Source: Chloroflexota bacterium
Lineage (GTDB): Bacteria > Chloroflexota > Dehalococcoidia > GIF9 > AB-539-J10
Direction of reading: 5' to 3'
Length of the DNA: 5,713 nt
Assembly (NCBI GenBank): GCA_015222295.1
Contig: JADFUZ010000127.1
Coordinates: forward strand, 1 to 5,713
Numbering within the stretch: the first letter of the stretch is position 1; each line of letters opens with the position of its first letter. The notes under the pieces were generated by a model that did no database searches, was not told where the DNA came from, and worked only from the letters and a program-made list of their open reading frames with translations. A program made the position numbers and the translations under genes. This document shows positions 1 to 5,561 of this stretch, piece after piece.

Positions 1-32
1 CGTCGGCAGCGTCAGATGTGTATAAGAGACAG
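1..32 (+). other. Nextera read-1 transposase adapter (non-genomic contaminant)
   Basis: The first 32 bases equal the Illumina Nextera read-1 adapter lacking only its first T. Positions 14-32 are the complete 19-bp Tn5 mosaic end, ending in TATAAGAGACAG. This is a library artefact left at a contig edge, not part of the organism. It matters for annotation because the adapter contains an ATG at 18 that happens to be in frame with the downstream groEL fragment. That adds a false MYKRQ peptide to the predicted protein. Confidence 0.97.
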
Positions 33-338
33 ATACTGAAACGAGCCCTCGAAGAGCCTATGCGTTGCATTGCCACCAATAGCGGCAGAGAGGCCTCGGT
101 AGTCGTCAACAAGGTGAAGGAGAGCGCGCCCGGTATAGGCTATGACGCACTCAAAGACGAAATGGGCGTTGACATGGTGGAGAGAGGCATCGTCGACCCT
201 CTCAAGGTAACCAGGGCCGCTCTACAGAATGGTGCCAGCATTGCCAATATGATCCTGACCACCGAATCGCTGGTAACCGATATCCCGGAGAAGGAGAAAA
301 CGCCTTCAATGCCACCGGGAGGATATCCCGAATACTGA
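33..338 (+). CDS. groEL: Chaperonin GroEL (60 kDa chaperonin), C-terminal fragment
   Basis: This is the last 101 codons of a gene whose 5' part lies beyond the contig edge. The family forms a cytosolic double-ring ATPase that folds proteins together with GroES. The fragment is the C-terminal part of the equatorial domain. It shows RALEEPMR at its start, the conserved GIVDPLKVTRAALQNGAS stretch (the Asp here corresponds to the nucleotide-contacting Asp near residue 495 of E. coli GroEL), and then ILTTESLVTDIPEK. The tail is short and ends PPGGYPEY, without the Gly-Gly-Met repeats of proteobacterial GroEL. The true start is not visible; the ATG at 18 belongs to adapter DNA. The stop is TGA, and a strong terminator follows 30 nt downstream, so groEL is the last gene of its transcript. 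Identity is very secure. A non-GGM tail is common outside Proteobacteria and hints at a Chloroflexota-like host. Confidence 0.95.
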   Translation: MLKRALEEPMRCIATNSGREASVVVNKVKESAPGIGYDALKDEMGVDMVERGIVDPLKVTRAALQNGASIANMILTTESLVTDIPEKEKTPSMPPGGYPEY

Positions 339-367
339 CAAACGGGAGTAGCAGAGCATTCCAAGTC

Positions 368-403
368 AAGAGAGAGCCGCCTTCTCAGGCGGCTCTCTCT
401 TTT
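368..403 (+). terminator. Rho-independent terminator after groEL, between convergent genes
   Basis: A perfect 14-bp stem pairs 368-381 with 388-401 around a 6-nt loop (TTCTCA). Its upper part is GC-rich (GCCGCC/GGCGGC), and the + strand then reads TTTT at 400-403. It lies 30 nt after the groEL stop and 23 nt beyond the stop of the convergent peptidase gene. On the minus strand the stem is followed by GACTTGG rather than a U tract, so termination should be efficient mainly for groEL. The hairpin may still slow or end transcripts coming from the other side. Confidence 0.9.
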
Positions 404-423
404 GCGCGCGCAGTCAGACTGCT

Positions 424-1683
424 TCAGACTCTAAGCAACTCCCCTGAAGGCTGTGCACTGATAGGGCCTACCACAGCCAGATTAAGCCTATCGCTGGACA
501 GGAGCTCCCTGGCGACTTGCTCGAGATCGTCGTTAGTAACAGCATCAATCATAGAGATAACTGCATCTATGTCGAGAATCTCCCGTCTCAATAGCTCCTG
601 GCCGCCCAACCACAAAGCAGTATTTTGACTATCCTCCAGCCGCAACTGCAGCCTGCCCTTTGACAGTTCCTTAGCCCGCGTCAGCTCATCCGGGCTGATC
701 GCCTGCTTCAGCTTGGATAGCTCCTGCAGAATAGCCTCAACCGCGATCTCCACCTTGCTGGGATCAACTCCCGCATAGGTGACGAAAGACCCGGAACCAA
801 GGAAGTGCTCCACATAGCTATGTATATCGTAGGCCAGTCCCCTACGTTCCCGAATCTCAGTGAATAGACGGCTGCTCATGCCACCGCCAAGCACCGTATT
901 AAGCAAGCCGAGGACAAAACGTTGGGGATGAAAACGAGAGAACCCGCGTACGCCGAGACAAAGGTGTGCCTGCTCGCCATCCTTGAACTCAGCACGCAGT
1001 CTGGCCTCCCTCTGCCAGTCACCGCTCATGTAGTCCGTCGATACCTCGGTGACAGACCAATCGCCAAGCAGCGGCTTAATCTGACTCACCGCTTGCTCAT
1101 GCTCAACATGACCAGCTATGCATACGACAGTATTGCTGGGGGCGTAACGGCGAGCCACGTAGCTCAGTATCTGCCCACGGTCAATGGAGGACACAGTCTC
1201 CTTGGTCCCAATGACTTCACGCCCCAGAGGCTGTTCCGGCCACAACAGTTCATCGATGAGCATCCCCACCCTTTGCTGTGGCAGATCCAGATTCATATTG
1301 ATCTCTTCAAGGACAACGTGGCGCTCCTTCTCCATCTCTGAGGCATCAAAGCGAGAGTTGAGCAGTAGATCAGATAGCACATCCAGAGCGATGGACAAAT
1401 GGGAGCTGGCCACCTTACACCAGAAGATGGTCACTTCTTTGTCCGTGCTCGCATTCAGTATACCACCGACGCCCTCGATATCCTGACTTATCTCCTTGGC
1501 CGTAGGCCGACGCTGTGTTCCCTTGAAACACAGATGTTCAACGAAATGAGATATCCCCGCCTCTTCCTGGTCCTCATAGCATGAGCCTGCGCCCACCAGC
1601 AAAGCGACACCCACAGAACGGCTGTGGGACATGGCGCTTGTGATGACTCTCAATCCATTATCGAGGACGGCCATCTGGTACAT
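424..1683 (-). CDS. M16B family zinc metallopeptidase (processing-peptidase-like)
   Basis: This is a 419-residue cytosolic peptidase related to the beta subunit of mitochondrial processing peptidase and to Bacillus YmxG. The inverted zinc site HFVEH is at residues 46-50, with His46 and His50 as ligands and Glu49 as catalytic base. The distal ligand is Glu127 in VVLEEIN, matching the family HxxEH-(76)-E spacing. The N-terminal half is the catalytic M16 domain. The C-terminal half carries the family signatures LGGGMSSRLF (265-274) and RGLAY (281-285). Length matches single-chain M16B enzymes, which act as dimers. No signal peptide or membrane segment is seen. The M16B partner gene found in some genomes is absent here, so a homodimer is likely. 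I chose ATG at 1683 because MYQ-x-x-VLDNGLRV is the usual family start and a promoter lies immediately upstream. A TTG at 1692 would add three residues and has an AAGG motif 5 nt upstream. The substrate cannot be deduced. Confidence 0.93.
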   Translation of the reverse strand: MYQMAVLDNGLRVITSAMSHSRSVGVALLVGAGSCYEDQEEAGISHFVEHLCFKGTQRRPTAKEISQDIEGVGGILNASTDKEVTIFWCKVASSHLSIALDVLSDLLLNSRFDASEMEKERHVVLEEINMNLDLPQQRVGMLIDELLWPEQPLGREVIGTKETVSSIDRGQILSYVARRYAPSNTVVCIAGHVEHEQAVSQIKPLLGDWSVTEVSTDYMSGDWQREARLRAEFKDGEQAHLCLGVRGFSRFHPQRFVLGLLNTVLGGGMSSRLFTEIRERRGLAYDIHSYVEHFLGSGSFVTYAGVDPSKVEIAVEAILQELSKLKQAISPDELTRAKELSKGRLQLRLEDSQNTALWLGGQELLRREILDIDAVISMIDAVTNDDLEQVARELLSSDRLNLAVVGPISAQPSGELLRV

Positions 1684-1691
1684 AGCTGCCA

Positions 1692-1720
1692 ATTCTACCT
1701 TGCTTGCCGTTCCTGGTCAA
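1692..1720 (-). promoter_or_regulatory. Predicted promoter of the M16 peptidase gene, abutting its start codon
   Basis: Read on the minus strand, TTGACC (1720-1715) and TAGAAT (1697-1692) are separated by 17 nt. Each box matches the sigma-70 consensus at five of six positions. Transcription would start about seven bases after the -10 box, near 1685, only one or two bases before the ATG at 1683. The mRNA would then be leaderless or nearly so. This is a sequence-based prediction. The competing reading is an AAGG ribosome binding site in front of TTG at 1692, which would need a promoter further upstream. Confidence 0.55.
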
Positions 1721-1729
1721 TGATATGAT
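1700..1729 (+). promoter_or_regulatory. Predicted promoter of the pyruvate kinase gene
   Basis: TTGCTT (1700-1705) and TATGAT (1724-1729) are separated by 18 nt. The -10 box matches consensus at five of six positions; the -35 box is weaker (three of six). A GC-rich stretch, GGCGCGCC (1730-1737, a perfect palindrome), occupies the discriminator and probable start site near 1736. The implied 5' leader is about 67 nt. The boxes overlap the opposing peptidase promoter between 1700 and 1720. Confidence 0.55.
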
Positions 1730-1802
1730 GGCGCGCCGCCTGATGCCACGCTGACCATGGGACAACGCCTACAGAACTCGGATCAGGTGACCAAGCTCAG
1801 AT

Positions 1803-3227
1803 ATGAACATATCTCGGAAGACCAAGATAGTCTGCACCATCGGTCCGACCAGCAATTCCCAGACGATGATCGAGAACCTGGCCGTGGCTGGAATGAATGT
1901 GGCCCGCCTCAATTTCTCTCACGGTAGCCACAGAGAACATGCCGCACGTATCAAAGCCGTCCGCAGCGTCTCTTCCGTCTTGGGCTTGCCCCTGGCCATT
2001 CTCCAGGACCTGCCTGGACCAAAGATCAGAACCGGTGGCCTGAGAAAGGGCAAGGTCCGATTGAAGGAGGACGACGACCTCATCCTTACCACAAGGAGTG
2101 TTCCTGGCGACGAGAACATCGTGTCAGTGAGCCTGTCCTCTCTCCCCGCTGAAGTTAGCCCTGGCGATGCCATATTTCTAAGTGATGGCTCAATCAAGCT
2201 TGAAGCGCTGAGTACGTCCGGCACGGAAGTCAGATGCAGGGTGGCCGTCGGTGGAGTGCTGACCCCGAGAAGGGGCGTCAATATACCCGGCGTGAGCCTG
2301 AGTGTGCCGTCCGTTACCGATGAAGACCTGAGGCACCTGCTGTTCGGCCTCGAGCACGAAGTGGATTTCGTCGCTCTCTCTTTTGTCAGAGCCGCCTCTG
2401 ACATACTCAAGGCAAGGCAGTTCCTGCAGGCTAAGGGGGCAGACGTGGCACTCATCGCCAAGATTGAGCGACGCGAGGCCGTGGACAACATTGATGGCAT
2501 CATCACCGCAGCCGATGGCCTGATGGTGGCCCGTGGTGACCTGGGAGTGGAGATGCCCCTGGAAAGAGTGCCATCCGTACAAAAGGAAATCATATCCAGG
2601 TGCAACCGCGTCGGTAAGCCGGTCATCGTCGCCACTCAGATGCTCGAATCAATGGTGCACTCCGCGTACCCCACGCGCGCTGAGGTCAGCGACGTCGCCA
2701 ATGCCATCCTTGACGGTGCCGACGCGGTCATGCTCTCGGAGGAAACCGCCGCTGGCGAGTATCCAGAAGAAGCCGCCCAGATGATGGCAAAAGTCGCCGT
2801 GGAGGCTGAAACCGCACTGCCTTACCCTCGCATCCTGTCAGAAAAAATGGAGACCCTCGTGCCCCAGACCGATGACGCCATCGCCTATGCCGCCTGTCAC
2901 ATAGCGGAGCAACTAGGGGCAGCGGCTATAGTAGCCTCCACCAGTTCCGGGAGCACTGCTCAAAGGGTAGCCAAGTATCGACCAAAGGCACCCATCTTGG
3001 CCATTACTCCGAACGAGAGCGTCAGAAGAAGACTCGCTCTTTGCTGGGGAGTCCACCCCTACAAAGTCACCGAGTATGTCACAATAGAGGAACTGTTCGA
3101 CCAGGGAGCACGGCTGGCGGGCAGTCTGGGATTGGCCCGCAGCGGTGACATCATCGTTGTGACTGGCGGCATTCCCTCGGGAGCCCCAGGAAGCACGAAC
3201 ATGCTCAAAGTCCAGGAGATCACTTGA
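1803..3227 (+). CDS. pyk: Pyruvate kinase
   Basis: Pyruvate kinase catalyses the last step of glycolysis in the cytosol: phosphoenolpyruvate plus ADP gives pyruvate plus ATP, using Mg2+. At 474 residues it is close to the common bacterial size (E. coli PykF has 470). Visible elements in order are TKIVCTIGPTS (7-17), ARLNFSHGS (34-42, substrate-binding Arg35, Asn37 and Ser39), the B-domain lid (about 74-170), and catalytic Lys220 with metal ligand Glu222 in AKIER. Metal ligand Asp246 follows in MVARGDLGVE, then Thr278 in VIVATQMLES. The C-terminal domain has a phosphate-loop-like SSGSTAQRVAKYRP (381-394), consistent with allosteric effector binding. There is no extra C-terminal PEP-utiliser domain as in Bacillus. 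The site that decides K+ dependence reads LPGPKIRTG, with Lys74 replacing the Glu of K+-dependent enzymes. The ATG at 1803 sits right before the conserved N-terminus; only a weak GGTGA (1786-1790) precedes it. It appears monocistronic, although no clear terminator follows. Confidence 0.97.
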   Translation: MNISRKTKIVCTIGPTSNSQTMIENLAVAGMNVARLNFSHGSHREHAARIKAVRSVSSVLGLPLAILQDLPGPKIRTGGLRKGKVRLKEDDDLILTTRSVPGDENIVSVSLSSLPAEVSPGDAIFLSDGSIKLEALSTSGTEVRCRVAVGGVLTPRRGVNIPGVSLSVPSVTDEDLRHLLFGLEHEVDFVALSFVRAASDILKARQFLQAKGADVALIAKIERREAVDNIDGIITAADGLMVARGDLGVEMPLERVPSVQKEIISRCNRVGKPVIVATQMLESMVHSAYPTRAEVSDVANAILDGADAVMLSEETAAGEYPEEAAQMMAKVAVEAETALPYPRILSEKMETLVPQTDDAIAYAACHIAEQLGAAAIVASTSSGSTAQRVAKYRPKAPILAITPNESVRRRLALCWGVHPYKVTEYVTIEELFDQGARLAGSLGLARSGDIIVVTGGIPSGAPGSTNMLKVQEIT

Positions 3228-3322
3228 CGTTGCGGCATTGGCCTGCCCGGCGGCAGACTAGCCGGAAAGCACTTGCACCAGGCGTCATCAGCCTCACTGC
3301 CGCGCCACTTTCTCCCCGTATT

Positions 3323-3352
3323 GTGCCGCAGCTTTGACAACTAGCGCGGCAC
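3323..3352. repeat. 7-bp inverted repeat flanking a -35 box (candidate operator)
   Basis: GTGCCGC at 3323-3329 and GCGGCAC at 3346-3352 are perfect reverse complements separated by 16 nt. The spacer contains the consensus TTGACA box (3334-3339) of the predicted radical SAM gene promoter. The arm centres are 23 bp apart, about two helical turns, as expected for a dimeric regulator. It could instead form a hairpin at the end of the pyruvate kinase transcript, but no U tract follows it. A related TGCCGC also occurs at 3298-3303. Confidence 0.4.
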
Positions 3353-3363
3353 GATAGTAGGAT
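3334..3363 (+). promoter_or_regulatory. Predicted promoter of the radical SAM gene
   Basis: A full consensus TTGACA (3334-3339) is followed after 18 nt by TAGGAT (3358-3363), which matches the -10 consensus at four of six positions. Transcription would start near 3370, giving a leader of about 25 nt to the TTG start or 40 nt to the GTG start. The 18-nt spacing matches the other two plus-strand promoters proposed in this window. Confidence 0.5.
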
Positions 3364-3393
3364 TCCACCGCGGAGGGCGATTCTCTCTGCCTG

Positions 3394-4353
3394 TTGCTCG
3401 TTAGCGAAGTGACCAGAATAGCCTTCGGTCCAGTCCCGTCAAGGCGGTTGGGACGTAGTCTGGGGATAAACAATATCCCTCCCAAGAGCTGCACCTATTC
3501 CTGTGTCTACTGTCAGATCGGAAGGACCCCAAGAATGCTAGTCGAACGAGAGCCATTCTACCTGGCAGAGGAGATACTGCAAGACGTGGAAGCCAGGGTC
3601 AAGGAAGCAAGAGCTCAGGGAGAGCCGGTAGACTATCTGACCTTCGTCGCCGACGGAGAACCCAGTCTGGACATCAAGCTCGGTAAGACAATTAAGTTGC
3701 TAAGACCTCTGGATATCAAGATCGCCATCATCTCAAACGGTTCGTTGCTGTGGAAAGACGATGTACAGGAGGACCTGCAAGGGTCGGACTGGGTTTCCCT
3801 GAAGATCGATGCCACCAGCGAACATTTGTGGCGCACAATCAATAGACCACACGGGTCATTGCGCCTCGACACAATACTCGCGGGAATATCAGACTTCTCA
3901 CGCGCTTTCACCGGCGAACTGACAACAGAGACCATGCTAGTTCACGGTACTAACGATGATCCGGCAGAGCTGGAGAAGGTCGCCGGCTTCATTGCCAGGC
4001 TGAAACCTGAAAGAAGCTATGTTGCGGTCCCAACGAGACCACCAGCAGAGGACTGGGTAAGACCCGCGACCGAACATGCTGTGAACACGGCATATCAGCT
4101 TTTCCGAGAACACTCCTTAAATGTCGAGTATCTCATTGGCTACGAAGGAAATGCTTTCGCCTTCACCGGGAATCTCGCAGAGGATTTGCTCAGCATCACG
4201 TCGGTTCACCCGATGAGAGAAGACGCGGTCAACGAGCTTCTGAGCAAGGCCAATGCCAGCTGGGCGGCAGTAGAAACGCTGATTAATGACGGCAAGCTGG
4301 TCGAGACTACTTTCAAAGGCAGCAGATTCTACGTCAGAAAGATGAGCGCCTGA
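3394..4353 (+). CDS. Radical SAM protein, COG0731 (TYW1-like) type
   Basis: This is a cytosolic Fe-S enzyme of 319 residues that should cleave S-adenosylmethionine reductively to start radical chemistry. The [4Fe-4S] motif is CTYSCVYC (Cys33, Cys37, Cys40), preceded by FGPVPSRRLGRSLGINN (11-27), a signature of the COG0731 group. ADGEPSLD (86-93) fills the place of the SAM-contacting GGE motif, and VSLKIDA (134-140) and TETMLVHGTND (178-188) look like later barrel strands. COG0731 is named for archaeal tRNA wyosine synthase TYW1, but bacterial members of this kind are largely uncharacterised, so the substrate is unknown. Residues from about 265 to 318 form an extra C-terminal segment (VHPMREDAVNELL, then GKLVETTFKGSRFYVRK) that resembles a winged-helix fold. 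The start is uncertain. TTG at 3394 is the longest choice; GTG at 3409, five residues before FGPVPSRR, fits typical family N-termini as well or better. A GGAGGG at 3372-3377 is too far from either. Confidence 0.9.
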   Translation: MLVSEVTRIAFGPVPSRRLGRSLGINNIPPKSCTYSCVYCQIGRTPRMLVEREPFYLAEEILQDVEARVKEARAQGEPVDYLTFVADGEPSLDIKLGKTIKLLRPLDIKIAIISNGSLLWKDDVQEDLQGSDWVSLKIDATSEHLWRTINRPHGSLRLDTILAGISDFSRAFTGELTTETMLVHGTNDDPAELEKVAGFIARLKPERSYVAVPTRPPAEDWVRPATEHAVNTAYQLFREHSLNVEYLIGYEGNAFAFTGNLAEDLLSITSVHPMREDAVNELLSKANASWAAVETLINDGKLVETTFKGSRFYVRKMSA

Positions 4354-4373
4354 CCTTCGAGACTCCGTCCTTC

Positions 4374-4403
4374 TTAGCCTCGTCGCACTCTTTGTGGTAT
4401 GAT
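4374..4403 (+). promoter_or_regulatory. Predicted promoter of the dehydrogenase-cupin operon
   Basis: TATGAT (4398-4403) is a good -10 box, with a weak TTAGCC (4374-4379) 18 nt upstream. The 13 bases at 4398-4410, TATGATGGCACGC, differ at only one position from 1724-1736 at the pyruvate kinase promoter. This suggests a shared promoter type with a GC-rich discriminator. The predicted start near 4410 leaves about 180 nt before the ATG at 4590. Confidence 0.5.
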
Positions 4404-4410
4404 GGCACGC

Positions 4411-4589
4411 AACTTGGCAAGGTGACAGTTGTCGGGCTGCCCTCCCACTGCCAGCTTGCTACCAATCCAACCGGGCTTTGCTCGGGCGGCTTGCTTAGAG
4501 AACACAGCCAAGAGGCACTTGACTGTGTAAGGACACTATCAGTTTTCGCACTCAGGGAAAAGACGGTTGTGTTCGTACGGGGTCAACAA
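4411..4589 (+). promoter_or_regulatory. Long untranslated leader with hairpins, upstream of the dehydrogenase gene
   Basis: Two hairpins are visible by eye. The first (4471-4485) pairs CCGGGC with GCTCGG around TTT, including one G-U pair. The second (4502-4528) pairs ACACAG with CTGTGT and, after a C/A mismatch, CAAG with CTTG around the loop AGGCA. Neither is followed by a U tract. I do not recognise a known riboswitch or T-box consensus. The frame is open from TTG at 4392, but the 66-residue peptide matches no Rossmann N-terminus that I know. The leader reading is therefore preferred. Confidence 0.4.
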
Positions 4590-5540
4590 ATGGGAAGGAA
4601 CCTGATAACTGGTGGGCTCGGTCTGATAGGGATCTCACTCGCCAGACGTTTGCTGCGGGACGGTGAGGAGGTAGTGCTCTTCGACGTCGCGTCCGATTCG
4701 GAGTTTCTGAAAGACATAGCACACCGCGTGAAAGTTGTGCAGGGTGACCTCGCCAACTGGGCCCAGGTTGCCGACGCAGTCAAGAGCAACGATGTAGCCT
4801 GCATCTACCACCTGGGAGCCTTGCTGACTCCCGCCTGCGAAGCCAGTCCCCAGGCAGCCTACATGGTAAATATGAACGGCACGCTTCACGTGCTAGAGGC
4901 CGCCCGTCTGTTTGGCCTCGCCAGTGTGATATTCACCAGCAGCATTGCGACCTACGGACCCGGGGCACCCCCCGTTGTCAACGAGGACTCAGTGCAAAGA
5001 CCTACTACCATGTACGGAGTGACCAAGATTGCCGCAGAGCGACTGGGGGACTACTATCACCGCAGATTCGGTGTCAATTTCCGCTGCGTCAGGTATCCTC
5101 TGGTCGTGGGCCCAGGACATACAGTCGGCATCAGCCGTTATGCCCGGGAGATGATCCAGAAGCCCGCCCTGGGACGCCCCTACCAAGCCTACGTCGACGA
5201 GTCAGTGCGTCTGCCCCTCATATACCTCAGAGACGCAGTCTGGGCCCTGGTCTGCCTCAAGCGTGCTGAGGAACAGGACTTGAAAAGGCGCGTCTATAAC
5301 CTGGGAGGGTTCTATGTTACGGCGGGAGAACTGGCTGACATCGTAAGAGGCTATCTGCCCGAAGCTCAGATAGACTTTAGCCCCGATAAGACAGCTTTGA
5401 AGGTGCTGAGCGACATGTTCCGCGACATGGACGGCACGAGAGCCCGCGAGGACTGGGGCTTTCACCTTCAGTACACCGTTGATGAGTTTGTGCAAGACTT
5501 CATTAGCGAGGTCCAATCTAGCCCGTCTCTGTATGAATAA
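4590..5540 (+). CDS. NAD-dependent extended SDR (epimerase / L-threonine dehydrogenase-like)
   Basis: This is a 316-residue cytosolic oxidoreductase of the extended short-chain dehydrogenase family. The Rossmann nucleotide motif TGGLGLIG is at residues 7-14, and Asp32 at the end of strand 2 (VVLFDVA) favours NAD over NADP. Later come GDL (52-54), YHLGALL, and TSSIATYGP with Ser117/Ser118. The catalytic pair is Tyr142 and Lys146 in MYGVTKIAAE. The stretch GDYYHRRFGVNFRCVRYP closely resembles epimerase-type L-threonine 3-dehydrogenases, as do YHLGA and LPLIYLRDAV. However, no 2-amino-3-ketobutyrate CoA ligase gene lies next door, so a sugar-nucleotide or other hydroxy substrate remains possible. 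The ATG at 4590 places the glycine motif at the usual distance and has GGGG seven nt upstream. GTG at 4569 or TTG at 4392 would give unusual extensions, and the latter overlaps the predicted -10 box. A cupin gene follows after 21 nt, probably in the same operon. Confidence 0.88.
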   Translation: MGRNLITGGLGLIGISLARRLLRDGEEVVLFDVASDSEFLKDIAHRVKVVQGDLANWAQVADAVKSNDVACIYHLGALLTPACEASPQAAYMVNMNGTLHVLEAARLFGLASVIFTSSIATYGPGAPPVVNEDSVQRPTTMYGVTKIAAERLGDYYHRRFGVNFRCVRYPLVVGPGHTVGISRYAREMIQKPALGRPYQAYVDESVRLPLIYLRDAVWALVCLKRAEEQDLKRRVYNLGGFYVTAGELADIVRGYLPEAQIDFSPDKTALKVLSDMFRDMDGTRAREDWGFHLQYTVDEFVQDFISEVQSSPSLYE

Positions 5541-5549
5541 GCAGTAAAG

Positions 5550-5557
5550 AGGAGGTG
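5550..5557 (+). promoter_or_regulatory. Strong Shine-Dalgarno site for the cupin gene
   Basis: AGGAGGTG at 5550-5557 nearly matches the full anti-16S complement. Its GGAGG core ends six nt before the ATG at 5562. It is the clearest ribosome binding site in the window and fixes this start. It also shows that the host uses Shine-Dalgarno initiation, although its other genes carry weak or no such sites. Confidence 0.85.
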
Positions 5558-5561
5558 GCAA

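Noticed and set aside
18..32. ATG start giving MYKRQ at the front of the groEL product
   Set aside because: It lies wholly inside the Nextera adapter and only by chance is in frame with groEL.
922..1341. Plus-strand open frame of 139 codons opposite the peptidase
   Set aside because: It lies antisense to a well-supported M16 gene, shows no recognisable domain and has no convincing ribosome binding site.
1919..2635. Antisense 238-codon open frame inside pyruvate kinase
   Set aside because: It overlaps fully conserved pyruvate kinase coding sequence, and its translation is Ser/Arg/Leu-rich low-complexity typical of a shadow frame.
3243..3256. Hairpin CTGCC-CGGC-GGCAG just after pyruvate kinase as a terminator
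   Set aside because: The stem is only five pairs and no T tract follows, so it does not meet the criteria for an intrinsic terminator.
4392..4589. 66-residue N-terminal extension of the dehydrogenase from TTG at 4392
   Set aside because: The Rossmann motif should lie within about 15 residues of the N-terminus, as it does from ATG 4590. The extension resembles no known domain, and the promoter-like TATGAT overlaps its first codons.
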